Shown piece after piece: positions 1-5,907 of a stretch of DNA of 17,167 nt. The position numbers were made by a program, and so were the translations under genes. Origin of the DNA: Bacteroidota bacterium (lineage in GTDB: Bacteria; Bacteroidota; Bacteroidia; Chitinophagales; Chitinophagaceae); NCBI GenBank assembly GCA_023436425.1, contig JAEZJD010000253.1:1-17167 (forward strand). Reading direction: 5' to 3'. The notes under the pieces were generated by a model. That model searched no databases, was not told the DNA's origin, and saw nothing but the letters and a program-made list of their open reading frames with translations. Every line of letters starts with the position of its first letter. The stretch's first letter is position 1.

Positions 1-635
1 TTATTAATCAGTACCTGGGCGATGCCATCATGGCTATTTTTCCGCACAGCCCATCAGATGCATTGCAGGCCGCTATTCAGATGCAGAAAACCGTATCAGA
101 GCTGAACGATCTGCGACGCAGGCGTAATGAAAAGTTGATTCAAATTGGAATTGGTATGCACACCGGTCCGCTTATCATGGGCATCACCGGAGACGAAAAC
201 AGGTTAGACGCAACTACCATTTCCGACACGGTAAATACAGCTTCACGATTAGAGAGCCTGACCAAATATTACAAAGTAGGCATTATCATCAGCGATGCTT
301 CTTTGGTTCAGATAAAAAAAGAACAGTTTCACCTGCGTTATTTAGGTCTGGTGCAATTGAAAGGGAAAAACGAAGCAATACACATTCATGAATGCTTCGA
401 CAGCGATGACAACAGCGACATTCTCAACAAGCAGCGCACGCTTCCCCTGTTTTCGATGGGAATAGAAAATTGTCTTAACCGCTCATTCGAAACTTCAATA
501 AGTGCATTTCAGACGATAACAGAAATTCATCCTGCTGATAAAACAGCTGCATTTTTTTTAAATAAAGCGCAGCAGTATCTGGCGCAAGGTGTACCCGACA
601 ACTGGAAAGGTGTAGTTGAGATGAGTGCGAAGTAG
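1..635 (+). CDS. Class III adenylate/guanylate cyclase, C-terminal part (5' end outside window)
   Basis: The reading frame is open from base 3 with no start in view, so the gene begins upstream; 210 residues are visible. The first visible residues, INQYLGDAIMAIFP, are the second half of a class III cyclase core: the GD pair carries the second metal-binding Asp. The stretch LDATTISDTVNTASR follows, with the substrate-contacting Asp and the Asn and Arg that stabilise the transition state in this family. The position that is usually the adenine-selecting Lys, just before the GD motif, is Gln here, so adenine specificity is not assured. After the cyclase domain come about 65 residues resembling a TPR hairpin (NRSFETSISAFQTITEIHP, then a second helix pair), a tail often seen on Bacteroidota cyclases. 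The missing N-terminus probably carries the sensor. Family assignment is firm; the product, cAMP or cGMP, is open. Confidence 0.88.
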   Translation, partial: INQYLGDAIMAIFPHSPSDALQAAIQMQKTVSELNDLRRRRNEKLIQIGIGMHTGPLIMGITGDENRLDATTISDTVNTASRLESLTKYYKVGIIISDASLVQIKKEQFHLRYLGLVQLKGKNEAIHIHECFDSDDNSDILNKQRTLPLFSMGIENCLNRSFETSISAFQTITEIHPADKTAAFFLNKAQQYLAQGVPDNWKGVVEMSAK

Positions 636-697
636 CAGTCCCACCGCTTTTGCCTGAGAATAGCTAGATTTACTACAGCTGAACTTCTGTTTTCTGT

Positions 698-880
698 ATG
701 CCCTACACCCGCCAATTAGCTGCTATTATGTTTACCGACATTGTCGGTTATACAGCTTTGATGGGTGATGATGAAAAAAAAGCATTTGAAATTCTTTCTA
801 AGAACAGAGAGTTACAAAAACCAAGCATTGAGAAACGTATCGGCAGATGGATTAAAGAACTTAGCGATGAAGTGGCTTAA
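698..880 (+). pseudogene. Truncated remnant of a class III cyclase gene
   Basis: A 60-residue reading frame opens with RQLAAIMFTDIVGYTALMG, the characteristic N-terminus of a stand-alone cyclase subfamily, including the first metal-binding Asp (residue 14). It continues to GRWIKELSDEVA and then stops. In intact relatives this region reads roughly IKELGDG followed by more than 100 further residues, including the Asp and Asn/Arg catalytic residues, all absent here. The conserved Gly before the second metal-binding Asp is Ser (residue 56). Past the stop the same frame stays open to about 990, and around 917-950 it encodes REVCAAIETSRF, faintly like the cyclase helix that normally follows, so the decay may extend to about 960. 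It belongs to a different subfamily from the upstream cyclase and is not its continuation. A short expressed protein cannot be excluded, but it could not be catalytic. Confidence 0.75.
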
Positions 881-974
881 GGTCGATCCGTAGTTAGATT
901 CTTTGCTAACAGACGCGAGGTTTGTGCAGCTATTGAAACGAGCAGGTTTTGCAGACTTATAGACAATAATTGCA

Positions 975-2297
975 ATGACACAACTTGTAAGAGGAATTAA
1001 TCGCTGGAGCCTCGTGTTGTTGATCATCAACAGCATTATTGGCGCCGGTATTTTTGGATTGCCGTCAACGATTTTTGCTTTGTCCGGAACTTACAGCATT
1101 GTTGCTTTTATTGTTTGTGCTGTTGTCGTTTTCATTTTCATTTTATGTTTTGCAGAAGTAAGCTCCCGCTTCGACGCAACAGGTGGACCGTATTTGTACA
1201 TCCTTGAGGCTTTCGGACCATTTGCGGCTTACATGGCGGGCTGGCTGTTGCTGCTAAGCCGCATTTTCAACTATGCAACCCTGATCAATCTTGCCGTTAT
1301 TTACCTGTCCTTTTTGTCAGGGATGTTCAGTGATCCTGCCGCCCGAATCGCCTGCATAATTTTTATAACGGCTTTCCTCACTTATATGAATCATGTCGGT
1401 GTTAAAAATTCTGCACGCTTAAGCAATGTGCTCACTGTTGCTAAAATAATTCCGCTTGCCGTGTTCATCATTGTAGGTTTGTTCTACATCAGTCCGGACA
1501 GATTGCATTTGTCAGAAGTGCCATCTGCTGCACCATTTTCAACGTCTGTTCTATTGTTGATTTTTGCTTTCGGCGGCTTTGAATCTGTACTGGTAAATTC
1601 CGGAGAGATAAAAAATCCAAAGAAAAATTTACCATTCGCTCTTATCATTGCCACTCTTGTTGTCACCATCTTCTACTGTTTTATACAAATAGTTTCCATC
1701 GGCACCCTACCTACGCTGGCGACGTCGAAAAAGCCGCTGGCTGAAGCTGCAACGATATTCATGGGTGATACCGGTGGATTGTTTATTGCTGCAGGAGCAT
1801 TGGTGTCGATTATTGGAACGTTAAACGCCATTATGCTAAGCGGCTCGCGGTTGCCGTATGCATTTAGTATTGAGCGGCAATTCCCGCCGGCTTTCAGCCA
1901 GGTTCACAAGAAATACAAAACTCCCACGCGATCACTCATTGCAGTCTCCGTGATAGTTTTCGTTACATCAATCATGTGGGACTTTCTCACAGCTCTTGCG
2001 ATTGGCGCCATTGTACGAGTGATCCTGTACTTGATGGTGTCTGCATCAGTGATTCAACTCAGGCGTAGTAAGCCGCAGGGCAATTTCTTCAAAGTTCGTG
2101 GTGGTTACTTCGTGGCTGCCGTAGCTATTGGTGCCTGCATTTGGCTTTTATCGGCGTCTAAAATGAGTGAGATACGCGATGTAGCAATTTGCACAGCAGT
2201 TGGTCTCATGCTCTATGCACTGCATATGGTGTTTAGAAGAAAGGCGGATCGCCCCACAGCAGTAGAGCCGGGATTATCAGCGGGCAAGCTTAACTAA
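975..2297 (+). CDS. APC-superfamily amino acid permease
   Basis: A 440-residue integral membrane protein with about 12 hydrophobic segments, predicted in the inner membrane, importing or exchanging amino acids or related amines. TM1 carries the APC signature IIGAGIFGLPS (residues 21-31), the unwound substrate-binding segment of this superfamily. A second conserved block, IFAFGGFESVLVNSGEIKNP (about 194-213), matches TM6 and the loop after it. The C-terminus is a short, charged cytoplasmic tail. The ATG at 975 is chosen because it lies directly before the first helix. No clear ribosome binding site is visible. A weak promoter candidate is TTTG at 921-924 followed by GTTTTG near 946-951. The gene converges on the signalling operon and its last 8 bases overlap the 3' end of the receiver-cyclase gene. 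Substrate cannot be read from the sequence. Family confidence is high. Confidence 0.9.
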   Translation: MTQLVRGINRWSLVLLIINSIIGAGIFGLPSTIFALSGTYSIVAFIVCAVVVFIFILCFAEVSSRFDATGGPYLYILEAFGPFAAYMAGWLLLLSRIFNYATLINLAVIYLSFLSGMFSDPAARIACIIFITAFLTYMNHVGVKNSARLSNVLTVAKIIPLAVFIIVGLFYISPDRLHLSEVPSAAPFSTSVLLLIFAFGGFESVLVNSGEIKNPKKNLPFALIIATLVVTIFYCFIQIVSIGTLPTLATSKKPLAEAATIFMGDTGGLFIAAGALVSIIGTLNAIMLSGSRLPYAFSIERQFPPAFSQVHKKYKTPTRSLIAVSVIVFVTSIMWDFLTALAIGAIVRVILYLMVSASVIQLRRSKPQGNFFKVRGGYFVAAVAIGACIWLLSASKMSEIRDVAICTAVGLMLYALHMVFRRKADRPTAVEPGLSAGKLN

Positions 2298-3330
2298 TTA
2301 CTTCATAGGCTACCAGCGTATTGGATTTATTTTTCAAAGACAACTCTCCCACTTTTTTACAGTTGAAAAATTCTTTTATCTGCTGGTAGCAGCTTTCATC
2401 AATCAATATTTGCCCCGTTGTTGCAGCAGATTGCAGCCTTTGAGCAGTGTTCACTACATCGCCGATAACGGTATAATCGAGCCGTTTCAGCGAAGCCGAT
2501 CCGATATTTCCACTGATCATTTCACCACTGTGTATGCCAATAGATACATGCGGGTTGAAATCTAAACCATCTGTTTCCGAAGGGAACTTTTGCAATTCTT
2601 CACGAACGGCAAGGCAGGCATCAACAGCTCTGTCCAGGTGATGATTGCCTCTAAAAACCGCCATGACAGCATCACCAATAAATTTGTCGATATGGCCACC
2701 CTGCGCAATGATCTCCTTGACCATAATGTCGAAATATTTATTAAGGAGTTTCACCACTTTGTCTGCCGATTCATTTTCAGTTATGGAAGTGAAGCTGCAA
2801 ATGTCGATGAACGCGACGGATGCTTCAACTGTTTCATTAGCCATCAAAACAGTTTCATATTCTTCCCGATTCATGAACTTCAACACATTTTCATCCACGT
2901 ACATGCGCAAAATGTTGTTCTCTTTAATCGCTTGTAGTGTGTCTTTTATTTGTGCAACGTGTTGCAAGGTCTTTTCGATGGTAAGCTCCAGATCCTGAAA
3001 ATTCACGGGCTTGCAAACGAAATCGAATGCACCCCGGTTCATCGCCGTGCGAATATTATCCATGTCGCCATACGCTGACACCATCACTGCTTTTACAAGC
3101 GGGCTTACTTCCGGCAGTCTTGTCAGCAATGTAAGTCCGTCCACTTCGGGCATGTTTATGTCGCTAAGCACAATATCAATATCATGGTGCTGCTGCAGTT
3201 TATCGAGAGCATCGGCTCCGTTGAGGGAGAAGATAAACTGGTACTTCTCCTCGCGGATTTGCTTACGAAACTTTTGCTTGATGAGCATTTCGAGATCTAC
3301 CTCATCATCTGCTACCAGTATTTTTGCCAT
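2290..3330 (-). CDS. Response regulator fused to class III adenylate cyclase
   Basis: A 346-residue cytosolic protein, likely making cAMP from ATP under control of phosphorylation. Residues 1-120 are a receiver domain: acidic pair D8/D9, phospho-acceptor D57 in LSDINMP, S85, and K107 in CKP. A helical linker (about 120-165) joins it to a cyclase domain (about 168-346). The cyclase has all expected residues: metal ligands D176 (FIDICSFT) and D220 (FIGDAVMAVF), adenine-selecting K216 and D285 (RLDYTVIGD), and transition-state N294 and R298. The K plus D pair predicts ATP as substrate. It is the last gene of the operon. Its ATG lies 26 bases inside the preceding regulator gene, suggesting translational coupling. 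The neighbouring kinases are the natural phosphodonors (inference). Its 3' end overlaps the convergent permease gene by 8 bases. Confidence 0.93.
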   Translation of the reverse strand: MAKILVADDEVDLEMLIKQKFRKQIREEKYQFIFSLNGADALDKLQQHHDIDIVLSDINMPEVDGLTLLTRLPEVSPLVKAVMVSAYGDMDNIRTAMNRGAFDFVCKPVNFQDLELTIEKTLQHVAQIKDTLQAIKENNILRMYVDENVLKFMNREEYETVLMANETVEASVAFIDICSFTSITENESADKVVKLLNKYFDIMVKEIIAQGGHIDKFIGDAVMAVFRGNHHLDRAVDACLAVREELQKFPSETDGLDFNPHVSIGIHSGEMISGNIGSASLKRLDYTVIGDVVNTAQRLQSAATTGQILIDESCYQQIKEFFNCKKVGELSLKNKSNTLVAYEVIS

Positions 3331-3703
3331 GTGGTTTTATTTTCAACTTTTCCTTTAATGCAGTAAAATCCAGCGGCTTTGTGAGAAAGCCATCAGCGCC
3401 AAGCTTCATCGCTTTGTTGTAGTTTTCCTCATCGCCATATGCAGTCACCATCATTACGACAGGTGGAGGCGTTTCATACTTTTCTTTGATATGACGCAGC
3501 AATTCTAATCCGCTCATGCCAGGCATATTTATATCTGACAAAATGAGCACGGCTTCATGATTATGCTGTTGCAAATAGGTGAGCGCTTCTTCGCCGGAAT
3601 TGGCAAATGCAAAATGAATAATTCCATCGCGAATCTCTTTTCTGAAACGCTGTTCAAACAAGAGCTGCATATCTTTTTCGTCGTCTACAACTAAAATATT
3701 CAT
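3305..3703 (-). CDS. Single-domain response regulator
   Basis: A 132-residue protein that is almost only a receiver domain: acidic pair D7/D8, phospho-acceptor D57 in LSDINMP, T87, and K109 in TKP. No output domain follows; the C-terminus is about 12 basic or polar residues (KIKPHGKNTGSR). It is clearly related to the receiver half of the next gene. Both share the FRK.IR block near residues 20-25 and align without a gap through D57, which suggests duplication. Possible roles known for such stand-alone receivers are phosphorelay intermediate, phosphate sink, or regulator by protein contact; the sequence does not decide between them. It starts 8 bases after the membrane kinase stop, and its last 26 bases overlap the regulator-cyclase start. 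Confidence 0.92.
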   Translation of the reverse strand: MNILVVDDEKDMQLLFEQRFRKEIRDGIIHFAFANSGEEALTYLQQHNHEAVLILSDINMPGMSGLELLRHIKEKYETPPPVVMMVTAYGDEENYNKAMKLGADGFLTKPLDFTALKEKLKIKPHGKNTGSR

Positions 3704-3711
3704 ACACTTTT

Positions 3712-5898
3712 TTAAGCGGGTAATAAAATATTAAACTCAGCGAATTTTCCTTCTTCCGTCTCTGCTTGCAAAGTGCCACCATGTCCCTTAGTAATAATTT
3801 CATAACTCATGGAAAGTCCCAAACCTGTTCCTTCGCCGGAAGGCTTTGTAGTAAAAAACGGCTGATAAATTTTATCCAAAACAGTTTTCGGAATTCCTAA
3901 ACCGTTGTCCCTCACATTGATCAATACTTCGTTGTTCATCCTTTTCGTTGAGACAGATACAGTCGGCTCAAATCCGTCAACATTTATTTTCTTTTTCTGC
4001 ATGACCGAGTAAAACGAATTGTTGAACAGGTTGAGAAGGACTCTGCCAATGTCTTGGGAAACAATGTTCACCTTTCCAACATTTTTGTCAAAATGCGTCT
4101 CTAAAACCGCATTGAAAGATTTGTCCTTGGCACGCAATCCGTGATAGCTTAATCGCAGACATTCATCGACCAGAGCATTTATGTCCGTCATTTGTTTTTC
4201 GCCTGTGCTTTGCCGCGAGTGCTGAAGCATATTCTTTACGATGGAATCGGCTCTTCTGCCATGATGCACAATCTTTCCCAGGTTTTGTTTCAGATCGCCG
4301 GTAATTTTGAGCGCTTCTTCGGTGTTTCCCTCCTGTACTTCTTTTTCTACTTCTTCGGCCAATTCCGCACTTACCTCTGAAAAGTTGTTGATGAAGTTGA
4401 GGGGATTTTGAATTTCGTGTGCTATGCCGGCAGTCAATTCGCCTAAAGACGCCATCTTCTCCGATTGAATCAGTTGCTTTTGCGTGTTACGCAAATCTTC
4501 CAACGATCGCTTCAGTTCTGATGTTCGTTCTTCCACTTGTTTTTCCAGTTCTATTTTTTGCTGCTGCATTAATTCAGCTTTTTCCCGTTCCCGTTCCAAA
4601 GTTTGCAGCGTTAGTTGTTTTCGCAATAGCGCATACTTCTGCAAAAGAATCCATGAAAACAACAGAACGAACCAACCAACGGCAACCATTTCGACTACCA
4701 GACTGTTGCGCAGCAACCAGGAAACGAAAGGCGCAGGTTTTATATCAATATTCCTATTATCAAAAAACCTGTACACACTTCCCAAACCGTATATAATTGT
4801 CCAAACAATAAAAGCCGGGAGGGCCGCTGCAATGGACAAATTGGTAAATCGATCAAATTGTTTTTTAGGCAGGAAAAAAGAAACACTTAAAGCCAACATC
4901 ATGATAAAGAAAAGGGTGTTCTGAACAAGACTGGAAACTCCACGCCACTGCCAATTAGAGTCAATGATGAAGAACTCTGTTAGTTGGAAAATAATCCAAA
5001 CTATGGTGACTACCAGAATGAATGTATCCCATTTAGGATAAAAGCGTTTGATCTTCAGAAACTCTCTTACAAAGCCCACAACGGAAAGAAAACATGCCAG
5101 ATAAAAGAACATCACATCTATATATGGCATTAACCCGGGAGCGTCTTTAGAAAAAAAATCGGTGCTTCCATTTAGATACCAAACACCTTCAAAGAACAGA
5201 AAAAGAGCGTAGTACAGGTAAAGTTTGTCTTTTACTATGAGATAGAAGAACAGGTTCAGAAAAAATCCGAACAAAAGCATACCAGCAATAAAACTGCTGC
5301 GTGTATCACCTTCGAAATCCGATTCATCTATATAAGCTTTCTGCAAAAAGCTTTTCTCCAAATAAAACGTGAGATCGAGTAGCGTGACCTTTTGATTGGT
5401 TAAGTGAAGTTTCTTGTAAACTACAACCGCTTCTCCGGACTTGATAAGCAATGGCACCGCGGATCTGTTTCGATACACAGAATCGCGTTTCGCTTCAGGT
5501 ATTCCGGTACCCGAAATTTTATGTTCTACACTTCCGTCATGGCGCACAGCATAAATATCAAATTGCTGAACATTGGGTACCGCCACAAACACAATTGTCA
5601 AATCTTTTCCGCTGCTGTTGCGAATGTGCACACGCTGCCAAAAATCATTGACGTCAGTATAGCCTATACCGCGGTTCTTTGAATCATTAAAATGAAAACG
5701 TTCGGAGAATGGCGACTGCTGCAATTGTTGGATGGTGAGTTTTCCGGAGCTGTCCTCCAGCATTTGCCAATACTTGTCAGGCACTTTGTGCATGCCTGTG
5801 TCCGCCTTCAGCTCGTATACAGGTGGCAAGTTAGATTGCGCTAAAGCAGATAGCGCCGTTTGAAAAACTAGAAGGCAAAGCAGTCTTTTGGTTTTCAT
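3712..5898 (-). CDS. 7TM-DISM membrane sensor histidine kinase
   Basis: A 728-residue inner-membrane kinase. Residues 1-20 are a signal peptide ending in ALA, followed by a periplasmic beta-rich region (about 25-185) placed and sized like the 7TMR-DISMED2 ligand-binding domain. About seven hydrophobic helices follow (about 201-420), typical of 7TMR-DISM receptors, then a coiled coil (about 425-480, rich in Glu, Lys and Gln). The kinase core has its H-box at 488-502 with phospho-acceptor H494 (GIAHEIQNPLNF), N-box N627, G1 box DNGLG at 664-668, and F/G2 boxes FFTTKPSGEGTGLGLS (681-696). All catalytic motifs are intact. The core aligns without a gap to that of the upstream soluble kinase at a constant offset of 180 residues. 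It has no receiver of its own, so the two downstream regulators are the likely targets. The ligand is unknown; related domains are thought to bind carbohydrates or similar small molecules. Confidence 0.92.
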   Translation of the reverse strand: MKTKRLLCLLVFQTALSALAQSNLPPVYELKADTGMHKVPDKYWQMLEDSSGKLTIQQLQQSPFSERFHFNDSKNRGIGYTDVNDFWQRVHIRNSSGKDLTIVFVAVPNVQQFDIYAVRHDGSVEHKISGTGIPEAKRDSVYRNRSAVPLLIKSGEAVVVYKKLHLTNQKVTLLDLTFYLEKSFLQKAYIDESDFEGDTRSSFIAGMLLFGFFLNLFFYLIVKDKLYLYYALFLFFEGVWYLNGSTDFFSKDAPGLMPYIDVMFFYLACFLSVVGFVREFLKIKRFYPKWDTFILVVTIVWIIFQLTEFFIIDSNWQWRGVSSLVQNTLFFIMMLALSVSFFLPKKQFDRFTNLSIAAALPAFIVWTIIYGLGSVYRFFDNRNIDIKPAPFVSWLLRNSLVVEMVAVGWFVLLFSWILLQKYALLRKQLTLQTLEREREKAELMQQQKIELEKQVEERTSELKRSLEDLRNTQKQLIQSEKMASLGELTAGIAHEIQNPLNFINNFSEVSAELAEEVEKEVQEGNTEEALKITGDLKQNLGKIVHHGRRADSIVKNMLQHSRQSTGEKQMTDINALVDECLRLSYHGLRAKDKSFNAVLETHFDKNVGKVNIVSQDIGRVLLNLFNNSFYSVMQKKKINVDGFEPTVSVSTKRMNNEVLINVRDNGLGIPKTVLDKIYQPFFTTKPSGEGTGLGLSMSYEIITKGHGGTLQAETEEGKFAEFNILLPA

Positions 5899-5907
5899 CT
5901 TCTGAAT

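Noticed and set aside
1..880. One frameshifted cyclase gene spanning 1-880
   Set aside because: The first piece is a cyclase C-terminus and the second a cyclase N-terminus of another subfamily, in reversed order for a single gene.
4419..4924. Open frames of 125 and 146 codons on the + strand
   Set aside because: Antisense to the 7TM and coiled-coil part of the membrane kinase, with no family features.
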